A DNA stretch of 64,000 bases from Paludibacter sp. (GCA_024710005.1 JANJVQ010000024.1:62001-126000); one strand, 5' to 3'. Counted from the stretch's first letter, positions 49,344 to 58,876 are shown. Notes: a model not told the origin generated them from the sequence alone. Translations and numbers: made by a program.

Positions 49344-49435
49344 AAATAAGGTAATAAGGTTAGGGCTGATGGGCTTGAATATCGGCTACTAAGGTTGTTT
49401 TTTGTAAGAAAATAAGGTTAGAAATAAGGTTTTGA
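49344..49435. repeat. Right 92-bp inverted repeat of Y1 transposase element
   Basis: Exact reverse complement of 48770-48861. It lies 42 bp upstream of the transposase start codon. Perfect arms of this length mean recent insertion, gene conversion or selection to keep them identical. Confidence 0.85.
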
Positions 49436-49546
49436 ACATACTATAGTCAGATTATAGTGAGGTGTTTTATTTTAACTCACTATTTACAAAAACAATAAAA
49501 ACAATTGATGCATTAGAACCCAAATCATTCTCTCAGTTTTTTTTTG

Positions 49547-49554
49547 TACTTTTG
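49547..49554 (+). promoter_or_regulatory. Candidate -7 box for aroQ
   Basis: TACTTTTG fits TAnnTTTG, 25 bp before ATG 49579; this spacing supports the shorter protein start. Confidence 0.5.
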
Positions 49555-49578
49555 CGCCCAAATACTCAATCAAAAAAT

Positions 49579-49995
49579 ATGAAGCGCATTCAGATCATCA
49601 ATGGCCCGAACCTCAACCTGTTGGGCAAAAGAGAGCCTTCTGTTTATGGCAATCAGACTTTCGAATCCTATTTGGAAGAGTTGAAAGTAAAATTCCCGGA
49701 ACTAACTTTAACATATTTTCAGTCGAATGTAGAAGGTGAGTTGGTAAATAAACTCCAGGAAGTTGGGTTTGATGTGGATGGCATCATCCTCAACGCGGGC
49801 GCCTATACACATACCTCTATTGCCATTGCCGATGCCATCCGTTCGATTACCAGTCCGGTTATCGAAGTTCATATTTCCAATGTGTATCAACGGGAGTCTT
49901 TCCGGCATCATTCCTATCTTTCGGGAGTATGTAAGGGGTGTATAGTTGGTTTCGGACTCGATTCCTACCGTTTGGCTATTGAATCATTTATATAA
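49579..49995 (+). CDS. aroQ: Type II 3-dehydroquinate dehydratase
   Basis: Shikimate pathway enzyme turning 3-dehydroquinate into 3-dehydroshikimate. 138 residues from ATG 49579, the normal length for the dodecameric type II enzymes; the frame extends to 49462 but the extra 39 residues overlap the promoter. The family marks are all present: NGPNLNLLGKREPSVYG with the catalytic Tyr, ILNAGAYTHTSIA, VIEVHISNVYQRE with the catalytic His, and SVC/GFG at the end (YLSGVCKGCIVGFG). It is 12 bp before pyruvate kinase. Confidence 0.94.
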   Translation: MKRIQIINGPNLNLLGKREPSVYGNQTFESYLEELKVKFPELTLTYFQSNVEGELVNKLQEVGFDVDGIILNAGAYTHTSIAIADAIRSITSPVIEVHISNVYQRESFRHHSYLSGVCKGCIVGFGLDSYRLAIESFI

Positions 49996-50007
49996 TTTTA
50001 TTTTTTT

Positions 50008-51453
50008 ATGTCGAAAGCAACAAAAATTGTAGCCACCATCAGCGACAAGCGCTGTGATGTGGATTTTATACGTGAACTGTATATCGAGGGAATGAATGTC
50101 GTGCGCATGAATTCGGCACACCTTAATCGCGAGGGTTTCCTGAAAATCATCCACAATGTACGTGCCGTGAGCAATCACATCGCTATTTTGATGGATACCA
50201 AAGGACCGGAAGTCCGCACAACCATCGCCGAAAACGACAACATCGAAATTACAGCCGGTGATATCATCAAAGTAAAAGGCGACCCCGATAAGGTATCCGG
50301 AAAAGGAGAGATTTATGTCAACTATCCACATTTTGTGCGGGATCTGAAGGTGGGAGATGATATCCTCATCGATGACGGAGAAATAGATTTAAAAGTAGAA
50401 GCGAAGGCAGATGGCTTTTTGCAGTGTAAAGCGATGAACGATGGTTCGCTGGGAAGCCGGAAAAGTGTCAATGTTCCGGGAGTTCGCATCAATTTACCAT
50501 CGTTGACAGCCCGGGATAAAGAAAATATCTTATTTGCCATCGAGTTGGATATTGATTTTATTGCCCATTCATTTGTACGCAACAAGCAGGATTTGATGGA
50601 TATCCAGCAAATCCTGGATGAACATAAGAGCCCGATTAAAATTATTTCGAAAATCGAAAACCAGGAGGGTGTAGATAATATTGATGAAATTCTGGAGCAT
50701 ACCTATGGGGTGATGATAGCCCGGGGAGATCTGGGTATTGAAGTTGCACAGGAAAAGATACCGGGAATCCAGCGCAAACTGATTCGTAAATGTGTGCAGG
50801 CCCGTAAACCGGTAATCGTTGCCACACAGATGCTTCATTCAATGATCAAGAATCCAAGGCCAACGCGTGCCGAAGTGACCGATATTGCCAATGCCATTTA
50901 TTATCGTACCGATGCCCTCATGCTCAGTGGGGAAACGGCTTACGGTAAATATCCGGTTGAAGCAGTAAGGACCATGGCTACCATCGCCAAGGAGGCAGAG
51001 AAAACGAAAATGGCTGAAAATGATATTCCTATTAAAATTAGTACACACGACCTGACTTCCTTCCTGAGTAATGCAGCCGTCGAAACAAGTACCAAGCTGG
51101 GAACCAAAGCCATCATCACGGACACATACAGTGGTCGTACCGCCCGTTTCTTAGCTGCTTACCGCGGCACGGTTCCGGTGTTGGCAATCTGTTATCACGA
51201 TCGATCTACCCGCGAACTGGCTTTGTCGTACGGTGTTGTGCCTATTTATCAGGAAGGTAAAGGGAATACACAACAGTATTTCATTGAAGCTTTACAGCAT
51301 CTGTTAGAATGGGGCTGGATTGAAAGCGATAGTTTGGTATGTTACCTCAGCGGTAGTTTCGGAGAAGGCTTCGGGACTACTTTCTTAGAAGTCAATAATG
51401 TAAATAAGATCCTGGAATCGAGGGATAAGTATTTGCTGCCGAACTTCGAATAA
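50008..51453 (+). CDS. pyk: Pyruvate kinase
   Basis: Makes pyruvate and ATP from phosphoenolpyruvate and ADP. The 481-residue protein has VRMNSAH (substrate Arg), MDTKGPEVRT, KIENQEGVDNIDEI with the catalytic Lys, VMIARGDLGIEV and KPVIVATQMLHSM with the metal and phosphate sites, then the C-terminal alpha/beta domain (IITDTYSGRTARFLAAYRG). It lacks the extra C-terminal PEP-utiliser domain found in Bacillus. It starts 12 bp after aroQ, so they are probably co-transcribed. Confidence 0.95.
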   Translation: MSKATKIVATISDKRCDVDFIRELYIEGMNVVRMNSAHLNREGFLKIIHNVRAVSNHIAILMDTKGPEVRTTIAENDNIEITAGDIIKVKGDPDKVSGKGEIYVNYPHFVRDLKVGDDILIDDGEIDLKVEAKADGFLQCKAMNDGSLGSRKSVNVPGVRINLPSLTARDKENILFAIELDIDFIAHSFVRNKQDLMDIQQILDEHKSPIKIISKIENQEGVDNIDEILEHTYGVMIARGDLGIEVAQEKIPGIQRKLIRKCVQARKPVIVATQMLHSMIKNPRPTRAEVTDIANAIYYRTDALMLSGETAYGKYPVEAVRTMATIAKEAEKTKMAENDIPIKISTHDLTSFLSNAAVETSTKLGTKAIITDTYSGRTARFLAAYRGTVPVLAICYHDRSTRELALSYGVVPIYQEGKGNTQQYFIEALQHLLEWGWIESDSLVCYLSGSFGEGFGTTFLEVNNVNKILESRDKYLLPNFE

Positions 51454-51462
51454 TGATTAATT

Positions 51463-51603
51463 TAAACCATATAAGTCATATAAGGAACATATAAGATTTG
51501 TTTTTATTAATATTCTAAATGCGAGTTAATTAACTCCTGATTCGCATTAATTGTAAATAATTACATTAATCTTATATGTACCTTATATGACTTATATGGT
51601 TTA
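51463..51603. repeat. 36-bp inverted repeat with inner palindrome
   Basis: Arms 51463-51498 and 51568-51603 (TAAACCATATAAGTCATATA... and its reverse complement) match at 35 of 36 positions. Inside, AATGCGA/TTCGCATT flanks the palindrome GAGTTAATTAACTC. It fills most of 51454-51702 after pyruvate kinase. It may be a MITE or REP-like unit and could also end transcription; no gene is present. Confidence 0.7.
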
Positions 51604-51702
51604 TTTTTATTCTACATTCTTAACGGATTTTAGCCTTTAAGGTTTAAACTTTTCGCGTGCGGATTTGTCTATCTATCCGTATGCACTTTTTTTATTATTA
51701 TC

Positions 51703-54171
51703 ATGAATAGAATATTATTTTCCATTTTACTCGCTTTTTTTGTAGTTCCGGTATTTGCGTTGCAAACGATACGTGGCCGTATTGTGGATGGCAAAACAAG
51801 TCAACCGCTTGACTTTGTAAATGTTGCTCTACTGAGGGATGCAGATGCTACACCAACAACCGGAGTTATTTCCGACGAAAAAGGTCATTTTGAACTACCA
51901 CGGGTACCGAACGGGAAATATACCTTGCGCATCAGTTTTGTGGGTTATAACACCATCGAACTACCTTTGAAAGTGAGTGATAAAGAACTGGATATGGGCA
52001 TGATTAAGTTGGAAGAAGACAGTAAAAGGCTTTCAGAAGTAGAGGTAGTGGGTCAGGGAACCCAGATGCGTTTTGAGATTGATAAGAAGGTTTTCTCCGT
52101 AGACCAGAATATAGCTTCTGCCGGAGGTTCAGCAACGGAAGTGTTGCAGAATATTCCTTCGGTCGATGTGGATAACGAAGGAAATGTGTCATTACGCAAT
52201 AATTCCAATGTCGAAGTCTGGATTAACGGAAAACCCTCCGGTTTGACAGTTGAGAACAGGGCGCAGATTTTACAGCAAATGCCGGCCGAGAGTATCGAGT
52301 CGATAGAAATCATGACTAATCCATCCGCGAAATTTAATCCTGAAGGTACTTCCGGAATTATCAATCTGGTAATGAAGAAAAACCGCAAAGGTGGATATTA
52401 CGGAAGCGCATCGCTCGGAACAATGTGGTCGCAGGGTGCTAATCCGGGTGTTAGTGCCGGTGTCAATTATAACTACAGCAGTGGCAGATACGATGCCTAT
52501 ATCAACATGGGCTACCGCGCGATGAACTTTGCCGGTGGAGGTTGGTCGGATCGTTATTCGCTGAATAATAACAGGGATACCTTAAGTCTGCTTCATCAGG
52601 ATAATAGTCGCATGTTCGGTTACAGCGGATTGTTTACCCGGGCAGGAATTGATTACCGTCTCAATGATAAACATTCGGTGGGAATATCCGGATTCGGCAT
52701 GTTGGGTACCGGTGGTGGCTGGAATGATATTAATTACAGACTGACAGATTATCAGCAAAACACAGTGCTCCGGGATTACAACCGGTATAACCTCAGTGAT
52801 GGGGGCCGTCCGGGTATGAATATCAACCTCGATTACAAATGGGAGATTGATTCCAAAGGTTCCAATCTGATGTCGACGCTTTCTTATTCCACGCACAAAA
52901 GATATAGTGATGAAACGTACCAGCAACGAGAGAATGCCGGTGCTGATACCACATCATTCCTGATGCAACAAAATCAGGGACAAAACAAGGAATGGGAACT
53001 GAAAATTGATTATACGCAGAAGTTTTCGGAAAGCGATCGATTAGAAGCTGGGTTGTATACCTCATTAGAAGATCGTTATGGTCCTAATTCGGCAATTGAC
53101 TTGTTGACAAATCAACCTCTTGATGCTTATTACAATGAATTTGAACACCAAGAGCAGGTACATGCTGCTTATGTTACCTACGGAAACCGATTCAATAACC
53201 TGAGTTTGCAAGGAGGGTTGCGAGGGGAGTATTACTGGAGACATCCTTTCAATACAACCATTATTGATGGTGTTTTGACTAAAAGTGATTATGGCGACAA
53301 AGGAGAACTTCAGTTGTTCCCAAGCTTCTTTGCATCCTATTCACTTCCAAAAAATAATGAAATCCAGTTTAATGCCAGTCGCCGGGTAAGTCGCCCGCGG
53401 GGCAGTCAGCTTAATCCTTTCCGCGATTATTCCGACTCTACCAACATTTCTTATGGAAATCTGGAGTTATCACCCGAGTATTCAGCAGCAATGGAATTTA
53501 ATTATCTGAAAACCTGGGATAATCACTCTTTGTCTTCTACGATATATCATCGTTTTACCGATGATGTAATTCAACGCGTGAGTTTCATGAACAACGACGG
53601 TGTACTGGAAAGTACTTATATGAATGTGACCAAGTCGGCCAATACCGGATTTGAGTTGGTGGTAAAAAACAACCTGTTCAAGATTCTGAACCTGACTTCT
53701 TCTGTTAATTTGTATCACAGCAGGTTATATGCGTCAACTTACACCAGTCCCTATAATCAGGCTGTTGTAAAAACAATACCCGAACAGGAAAACTTCAGCT
53801 GGAGTAGTAGAATCATCGGGAATGTTATTTTAGGAAAAAATACTTTCGGACAAATTACCGGAGAGTATTCGGCACCGCGTTTGATTGCCCAGGGAAAAGA
53901 AACAGCCAGTTACTCGGTTGATCTGGGTTTACGTCAATCTTTGTTCGATCGCAAACTGAGTTTAAATTTCATGGTACGCGACCTCTTCAATACCCGCCGC
54001 AGAAGTTCAGTAACCTGGGGTGATGGTTTCTACCAGCGCTCCGAGAGCTATTTTTCCGGCCGGATGATTGGTCTGACAGCCACGTATAATTTCGGAAATA
54101 TGAAGCCGAAGAAAACCACGCAGCAACGGGATAATAACGGTGGTGGAGAAATGGGATTCGGGGAGGAATGA
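51703..54171 (+). CDS. TonB-dependent receptor, outer-membrane beta-barrel family
   Basis: An 822-residue outer-membrane protein: signal peptide (1-19, ending VFAL), carboxypeptidase-like regulatory domain (TIRGRIVDGKTSQPLDFVNV to about 110), plug (SATEVLQNIPSVDVDNEG, VEVWINGKPSG, IESIEIMTNPSAKFNPEGTSGIINL) and a beta-barrel of the OMP_b-brl_3 type. It is not a SusC: the SusC plug motif and SusD partner are missing. The substrate is unknown. A Gly-rich, charged tail ends in MGFGEE. Confidence 0.9.
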   Translation: MNRILFSILLAFFVVPVFALQTIRGRIVDGKTSQPLDFVNVALLRDADATPTTGVISDEKGHFELPRVPNGKYTLRISFVGYNTIELPLKVSDKELDMGMIKLEEDSKRLSEVEVVGQGTQMRFEIDKKVFSVDQNIASAGGSATEVLQNIPSVDVDNEGNVSLRNNSNVEVWINGKPSGLTVENRAQILQQMPAESIESIEIMTNPSAKFNPEGTSGIINLVMKKNRKGGYYGSASLGTMWSQGANPGVSAGVNYNYSSGRYDAYINMGYRAMNFAGGGWSDRYSLNNNRDTLSLLHQDNSRMFGYSGLFTRAGIDYRLNDKHSVGISGFGMLGTGGGWNDINYRLTDYQQNTVLRDYNRYNLSDGGRPGMNINLDYKWEIDSKGSNLMSTLSYSTHKRYSDETYQQRENAGADTTSFLMQQNQGQNKEWELKIDYTQKFSESDRLEAGLYTSLEDRYGPNSAIDLLTNQPLDAYYNEFEHQEQVHAAYVTYGNRFNNLSLQGGLRGEYYWRHPFNTTIIDGVLTKSDYGDKGELQLFPSFFASYSLPKNNEIQFNASRRVSRPRGSQLNPFRDYSDSTNISYGNLELSPEYSAAMEFNYLKTWDNHSLSSTIYHRFTDDVIQRVSFMNNDGVLESTYMNVTKSANTGFELVVKNNLFKILNLTSSVNLYHSRLYASTYTSPYNQAVVKTIPEQENFSWSSRIIGNVILGKNTFGQITGEYSAPRLIAQGKETASYSVDLGLRQSLFDRKLSLNFMVRDLFNTRRRSSVTWGDGFYQRSESYFSGRMIGLTATYNFGNMKPKKTTQQRDNNGGGEMGFGEE

Positions 54172-54260
54172 TTCTTAAACCTCATTAGGAGGACATGAGG
54201 AAACATTAGTTCTTTAAAATCAGTTCCACACCCGGAAGTCGAATTCGTAATATAAAGAGG

Positions 54261-54617
54261 GTGGCGAATATAAGCAAACAATCCGCAATTGCTTATTCTC
54301 CTGAAATCTATCAAGTGATAGATTCGGTGACAGATGAAATAAACAGCTGTGTAAGTTCAGGCAACCTGACCACAATTAAAGGCAGGCAATTGAAATTTGA
54401 TAAGCACAATCAGAGTCAGGGTATATTCTTCATCTCAGATACAAATCCTAAATTGGAATTACGGGCTTCAGTGTATTCCGGCATCAAACCTTCGGAGGTG
54501 CATTTTGTAGTTCCGGTGTTGTCAAAGGGGACTTACAAGCTTGTTTTTAAAAGTAATTCCCCGGTTTCAGGGAAGAAAGTCACGGCATTACTCGAGGATC
54601 ATATAACAGTTTATTAG
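54261..54617 (+). CDS. Short DUF4469-like (Ig-fold) protein, possibly a fragment
   Basis: 118 codons from a GTG start; a TAG lies 17 codons upstream and there is no ATG. The second half (LRASVYSGIKPSEVHFVVPVLSKGTYKLVF) resembles the Ig-like C-terminal DUF4469 domain of Bacteroidota HU-like DNA-binding proteins, which usually carry an HU domain in front. That N-terminal domain is missing here, so this may be a truncated relic. The role is unknown; weak start and isolated position lower confidence. Confidence 0.4.
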   Translation: MANISKQSAIAYSPEIYQVIDSVTDEINSCVSSGNLTTIKGRQLKFDKHNQSQGIFFISDTNPKLELRASVYSGIKPSEVHFVVPVLSKGTYKLVFKSNSPVSGKKVTALLEDHITVY

Positions 54618-54644
54618 TTTCTGCAGGACATAAATGTAAATCAG

Positions 54645-54744
54645 CCTATAGGGTAAATTCAATTTAGCCTATAGGCTGATTTTATTTTACCCTATAGGTA
54701 GAATTGTCGTTAGCCTATAGGCTGAATTGAATTTACCCTATAGG
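54645..54744. repeat. Five CCTATAGG palindromes with exact 23-bp period
   Basis: CCTATAGG begins at 54645, 54668, 54691, 54714 and 54737, each 23 bp after the last. The flanks alternate between AG-CCTATAGG-CTGA and AC-CCTATAGG-GAGA types with AT-rich spacers. Every unit can also pair with the others. This is a small ordered array after the DUF4469-like gene and 262 bp before the LacI regulator. The rest of 54618-55005 holds only the LacI operator/promoter at 54962. Confidence 0.8.
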
Positions 54745-54961
54745 GAGAATTGTTTTTATGATTGGCATGTGAGAGGTTTATGTAGTATAGGACAGATGGA
54801 TATGTCAGAGTCATTCCGCTTCATTATGAAGTTTGTGTAAAATTAATCCGAAATGCAGCTCCAGAATTTTATTAATAATTTGCAGACACTTAGACTCGCT
54901 ATATGACATAAACACTTCGGTAAAAGTTAAACTACGTTAAATAATAGGCGCTAAAACATTG

Positions 54962-54986
54962 CTAAACCGATTTAGTTATATATTTG
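54962..54986 (+). promoter_or_regulatory. LacI promoter with candidate operator
   Basis: CTAAACCGATTTAG (54962-54975) is an inverted repeat, CTAAA then TTTAG, with a CCGA centre; LacI-family operators commonly have AAACCGGTTT-like centres. A TATATTTG -7 box follows at 54979-54986, 20 bp before the ATG at 55006. The operator would sit over the spacer between the -33 and -7 boxes, so the regulator probably represses its own transcription. Confidence 0.55.
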
Positions 54987-55005
54987 TCCCACGAAATAGT
55001 GAAAA

Positions 55006-56034
55006 ATGGCAAAAGAAAAGCGGGTATTACTTAAAGATGTTGCTGATGCAGTGGGAGTTTCGACCACTTTGGTCTCCATTGTACTGAATGGCAAAGCAAA
55101 ACAATACCGCATTGCTGACGAGATGGTCGAAAAGGTAATCAAGGCAGCAATGGAGATGAATTATTCTCCAAATTTAATCGCGAGAAACCTCAGAGGAGGT
55201 AAAACGCAGTTAATCGGGCTGATTGTAACGGATATCTCGAACCCTTTTTATTCAGCGATTGCCAGAATTGTGGAAAACAGAGCAAACGAGTTGGGCTATA
55301 CGGTGGTATTTAGTAGCTCGGATGAAGATCTGGATAATACGAAAAGGTTGATTGATGTGTTGATGAACAAAGGTGTTGATGGCTTAATCGTTGTTCCATG
55401 TGACGGGTCAGAAGATTTAATCAAGTCAATTCATGAGAACAATACACCCTTGGTATTGATTGACCGGAATTTCCCGGAGACAGACATCAGTTTTTCCTGT
55501 TTGAATAATTTCCGGGCGACTGAGTTGACTACCCGGCATTTGATTGAGCAGGGATATGAAAATATCGCTTTGGTTGGATATAAAACTGGCATGAACCACA
55601 TCCTGGATCGTATCCGGGGTTATGAAGAAACCATGCAGGCGGCAGGATTAGGCAAATACATTCAGGTGAAGAAAGTGAATTTGATGAATACGAAAGTGGA
55701 GATGAATAATGTACTGGATGTACTGGTAAATAGAAGGAAGGTGGAGGCCGTTATTTTTCTGACAAATATGCTGGCGGTGACGGGATTGTATTGTTTGAAA
55801 GATATGCAGGTTCGTATTCCGGAAGATATTGCGATGGTTGGGTTTAACCGGAATGATGTGTTTAATCTATATCCATCGACAATTACCCACATCAGGCAGC
55901 CGTTGGAATTGATCGCAACACAGGCAGTGAATATCCTGGTAGATAAAATCAATCACAGCGAACTGGAGATTAAATCGATGTCTTTTTCAGAACCACAGTT
56001 AATCGTGGGGGCATCGACACCTAAAAAGGAGTAG
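55006..56034 (+). CDS. LacI-family transcriptional regulator
   Basis: A 342-residue regulator: N-terminal HTH (LKDVADAVGVSTTLVSIVLNG) with the hinge helix (MNYSPNLIARNLRGGKTQLIGLIV) and a periplasmic-binding-protein-like sugar domain (DISNPFYSAIARIVENRANELGY, GYENIALVGYKT, FNRNDVFNLYPSTITHIRQP). First gene of a seven-gene locus that ends in SusC/SusD, so it probably responds to the sugar of this locus. Confidence 0.93.
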   Translation: MAKEKRVLLKDVADAVGVSTTLVSIVLNGKAKQYRIADEMVEKVIKAAMEMNYSPNLIARNLRGGKTQLIGLIVTDISNPFYSAIARIVENRANELGYTVVFSSSDEDLDNTKRLIDVLMNKGVDGLIVVPCDGSEDLIKSIHENNTPLVLIDRNFPETDISFSCLNNFRATELTTRHLIEQGYENIALVGYKTGMNHILDRIRGYEETMQAAGLGKYIQVKKVNLMNTKVEMNNVLDVLVNRRKVEAVIFLTNMLAVTGLYCLKDMQVRIPEDIAMVGFNRNDVFNLYPSTITHIRQPLELIATQAVNILVDKINHSELEIKSMSFSEPQLIVGASTPKKE

Positions 56035-56104
56035 ATTTGAAGTAAAAAGATTTTTTTTAAGTATTTAGCTAAAACGATAAAGCAAAAATAAGATATATAA
56101 CAGT

Positions 56105-57052
56105 ATGATAAAGAATAAGCTTGAAGGAATTGTACCGCCACTGGTAACACCGTTACTGAATGATAACACTTTAGATGTTGATGGACTCGAACGATTGATA
56201 GAGCATGTAATTGCCGGTGGGGTACATGGGATTTTTATATTGGGTACAACCGGGGAGGCTCAAAGTATTGGTTTTGACCTGCGGGTTGAAATGATCCGGC
56301 AGACAAGTCGTTTGTTGAAAAGGAGATTGCCTTTACTTGTTGGGGTTTCTGATACCTCATTATCAGATAGTTTACGTTTGAGTCAGAAAGCATACGAATT
56401 TGATGCTGACGCTGTTGTTTCTGCACCACCTTATTATTTTGCGCCGGGTCAACCTGAATTAGCCGAGTATTATGAAAAGCTTATTCCTCAGTTGGAGTTA
56501 CCCCTGTTTTTATATAATATGCCTGCTCACACCAAGGTTTCTTTTAGTGTTGAAACAATTAAAAGATTAGCTCAGAATCCGAAAGTAATCGGATTTAAAG
56601 ATAGTTCAGCCAATGGATCCTATTTTCAGTCGGTAATGTACGCCATGCGTGACCGCAGCGACTTCTCGATTTTTGTCGGTCCGGAAGAAATGACGGCAGA
56701 AGCAGTTATGATGGGTGCCAGTGGAGGCGTAAACGGAGGAGCTAATTTATTTCCGAAACTTTATGTTGATTTGTACCATGCCGCCAAAGCAATGGATCAG
56801 GATAAAGTAAGACAATTGCAACAGAAAGTGATGCAGGTTTGTGCAACAATCTATAGCAATGGGAAATACGGGTCAAGTTATTTAAAAGGGCTGAAATCGG
56901 CTTTATCGGTTGTAGGTATCTGTAGTGATGTGTTGGCAAGTCCGTATCGTGAGTTTGATGGGGAACATAAAGAAATAATCAAAAGAGCTATTGAAGAATT
57001 AGGATCGGAAGTAAATACATATAGTGTTGCATTGGAGAAAGCGGATAAATAA
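56105..57052 (+). CDS. DHDPS-family aldolase
   Basis: A 315-residue class I aldolase/dehydratase of the DapA/NanA/KDG-aldolase superfamily: GTTGE (47-51), Tyr137 in LYNMP, Schiff-base Lys165 in VIGFKDSSAN. The FKDSS context is the DapA/KDG-type and not the FAGIKYT context of the NanA at 30331. A substrate with a 2-keto-3-deoxy acid such as a sialic acid or 2-keto-3-deoxy sugar acid is likely. It is 70 bp after lacI and 45 bp before fucI. Confidence 0.88.
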   Translation: MIKNKLEGIVPPLVTPLLNDNTLDVDGLERLIEHVIAGGVHGIFILGTTGEAQSIGFDLRVEMIRQTSRLLKRRLPLLVGVSDTSLSDSLRLSQKAYEFDADAVVSAPPYYFAPGQPELAEYYEKLIPQLELPLFLYNMPAHTKVSFSVETIKRLAQNPKVIGFKDSSANGSYFQSVMYAMRDRSDFSIFVGPEEMTAEAVMMGASGGVNGGANLFPKLYVDLYHAAKAMDQDKVRQLQQKVMQVCATIYSNGKYGSSYLKGLKSALSVVGICSDVLASPYREFDGEHKEIIKRAIEELGSEVNTYSVALEKADK

Positions 57053-57097
57053 GTAAAATCCTGAAATCAACAATTTAAATTCTTAAAATCAAGATGC

Positions 57098-58876
57098 ATG
57101 AAAACCAATAATTATCCTAAAATAGGCATTCGCCCGATTATAGATGGTCGTCGTGGCGGCATCAGAGAATCATTGGAAGATACAACCATGAATCTGGCAA
57201 AATCGGTCGCAAAACTGTATGAATCGGAGTTGCGATATCCGGATGGAAGTCCCGTGCAATGTGTTATAGCAGACACATGTATAGGTGGTGTGAAAGAAGC
57301 AGCCGATTGTGCTGTCAAATTCGAAAGAGAAAATGTTGGAGTGAGTTTATCTGTTACTCCATGCTGGTGTTACGGTTCTGAAACAATTGATATGAATCCG
57401 CTAATTCCCAAAGCAATCTGGGGCTTTAACGGAACTGAACGACCAGGAGCAGTTTATCTGGCAGCTGCGTTGGCAGCGCACAATCAGAAGGGGCTACCTG
57501 CATTTGGGATATATGGACATGATGTGCAGGAAGTAGGAACAACGGAAATACCAGCTGATGTAAAAGAAAAACTGCTGCAATTTGCAAAAGCCGGTCTTGC
57601 TGTAGCCATCATGCGTGGCAAATCCTATCTGGCAATTGGGTCCGTTTCAATGGGTATAGCAGGCTCAATCATCAATCCGGAGTTTTTGCAGGAATATCTT
57701 GGAATTCGTGCGGAATTTGTGGATACAGTCGAAATGTTGCGACGTATCGAAAAAGAAATTTACGATAAAGAAGAGTTTGAAAAAGCCATGCAGTGGACCA
57801 AAGCAAAATGCATGACGAACGAAGGCGATGATTATAATCCGACTCAACTGAAACGTACCCGTGAACAAAAAGAAAAAGACTGGGAGTTTGTTGTGAAAAT
57901 GACACTCATCATGCGGGATTTAATGATAGGGAATCCGAAGTTAGCGGCAATGGGTTATAAAGAAGAGGCTATGGGGCACAATGCGATAGCCGGTGGATTC
58001 CAGGGGCAGCGTCAGTGGACTGATTTCCTGCCCAATGGGGATTTCTCAGAAGCGATATTAAATTCTTCTTTCGACTGGAATGGTATTCGTACACCGTTTA
58101 CTTTTGCTACCGAAGACGACCACCTGAATGGTATCAGCATGTTGTTTGGTAACTTGCTGACAAATACGGCTCAGATTTTCGCGGATGTGCGTACGTACTG
58201 GAGTCCGGAAGCCATTGAGCGGGTAACAGGCTGGAAACCTACCGGTATGCTGGAAAATGGTGCAATACATTTAATCAATTCAGGTGCCTGTACCCTGGAC
58301 GGAACCGGACAGCAAACCGATAGTGAAGGTAATCCGGTGATGAAACCTTTCTGGCAAATCACAGATCTGGAAGTTGAGAAAATGTTGGACGCAACGACCT
58401 GGTATCCTGCATCTCTTGAATATTTCAGAGGAGGAGGTTATTCTTCTCAGTTCTTGACCCGTCCGGGTATGCCTTTGACCATGTGCAGGTTAAACCTCGT
58501 TAAAGGACTTGGACCTGTATTGCAAATAGCTGAAGGCTGGAGCGCTTGTTTCCCTGATGAGGTATTCGATGTCATCAATAAACGAACGGATAAGACCTGG
58601 CCATCGACTTTCTTTGTACCCCGCCTGACAGGTGAGGGCAGATTTACCGATGTTTACAGTGTTATGAATAATTGGGGAGCTAATCACGGCGCCATCAGTT
58701 TTGGACATATAGGTTCGGAGTTAATTACCCTGGCCTCCATGCTTTCTATTCCTGTCTGCATGCACAATGTGGATAACGCTAAAATTTTCCGTCCTGCTGT
58801 ATGGAGTGCATTTGGTTCGGATGCTGAAGGTTCGGATTACAGGGCTTGTGAAACGTATGGGGCGATGTATAAATAA
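57098..58876 (+). CDS. fucI: L-fucose isomerase
   Basis: Interconverts L-fucose and L-fuculose (also D-arabinose/D-ribulose). The 592-residue protein is full length and has the three metal and catalytic residues in family order: Glu339 in ATEDDHLNG, Asp363 in [18 protein letters not shown] (cut here) and His530 in [11 protein letters not shown]. They lie two residues after the E. coli positions 337, 361 and 528. Cytoplasmic. It sits in a locus with an aldolase of the DHDPS family and no FucK or FucA, so the true sugar may differ from fucose. Confidence 0.94.
   Translation: MKTNNYPKIGIRPIIDGRRGGIRESLEDTTMNLAKSVAKLYESELRYPDGSPVQCVIADTCIGGVKEAADCAVKFERENVGVSLSVTPCWCYGSETIDMNPLIPKAIWGFNGTERPGAVYLAAALAAHNQKGLPAFGIYGHDVQEVGTTEIPADVKEKLLQFAKAGLAVAIMRGKSYLAIGSVSMGIAGSIINPEFLQEYLGIRAEFVDTVEMLRRIEKEIYDKEEFEKAMQWTKAKCMTNEGDDYNPTQLKRTREQKEKDWEFVVKMTLIMRDLMIGNPKLAAMGYKEEAMGHNAIAGGFQGQRQWTDFLPNGDFSEAILNSSFDWNGIRTPFTFATEDDHLNGISMLFGNLLTNTAQIFADVRTYWSPEAIERVTGWKPTGMLENGAIHLINSGACTLDGTGQQTDSEGNPVMKPFWQITDLEVEKMLDATTWYPASLEYFRGGGYSSQFLTRPGMPLTMCRLNLVKGLGPVLQIAEGWSACFPDEVFDVINKRTDKTWPSTFFVPRLTGEGRFTDVYSVMNNWGANHGAISFGHIGSELITLASMLSIPVCMHNVDNAKIFRPAVWSAFGSDAEGSDYRACETYGAMYK

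Larger units (their letters stand above)
48770..49435. mobile_element. Compact Y1 (RAYT-like) transposase element
   Basis: A 666-bp unit: one transposase gene between perfect 92-bp inverted repeats. IS200/IS605 elements with a Y1 transposase do not have terminal inverted repeats but subterminal hairpins; RAYT genes are flanked by REP repeats in inverted order. This unit is close to the second kind, but with very long arms. No target duplication is visible at 48760-48769 versus 49436-49445. It is inserted between the LVIVD lipoprotein gene and aroQ. Confidence 0.7.

Noticed and set aside
48770-49435. Classical IS with transposase and short terminal repeats
   Set aside because: The transposase is of Y1/HUH type, no target duplication is visible, and the inverted arms are far longer than usual.
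54645-54744. CRISPR array
   Set aside because: Repeats are 8-bp palindromes with 15-bp AT-rich spacers that resemble each other; there are no unique spacers or cas genes.
56105-57052. Lysine-pathway DapA
   Set aside because: It lies in a sugar locus with lacI and fucI; superfamily residues alone do not show dihydrodipicolinate synthase activity.
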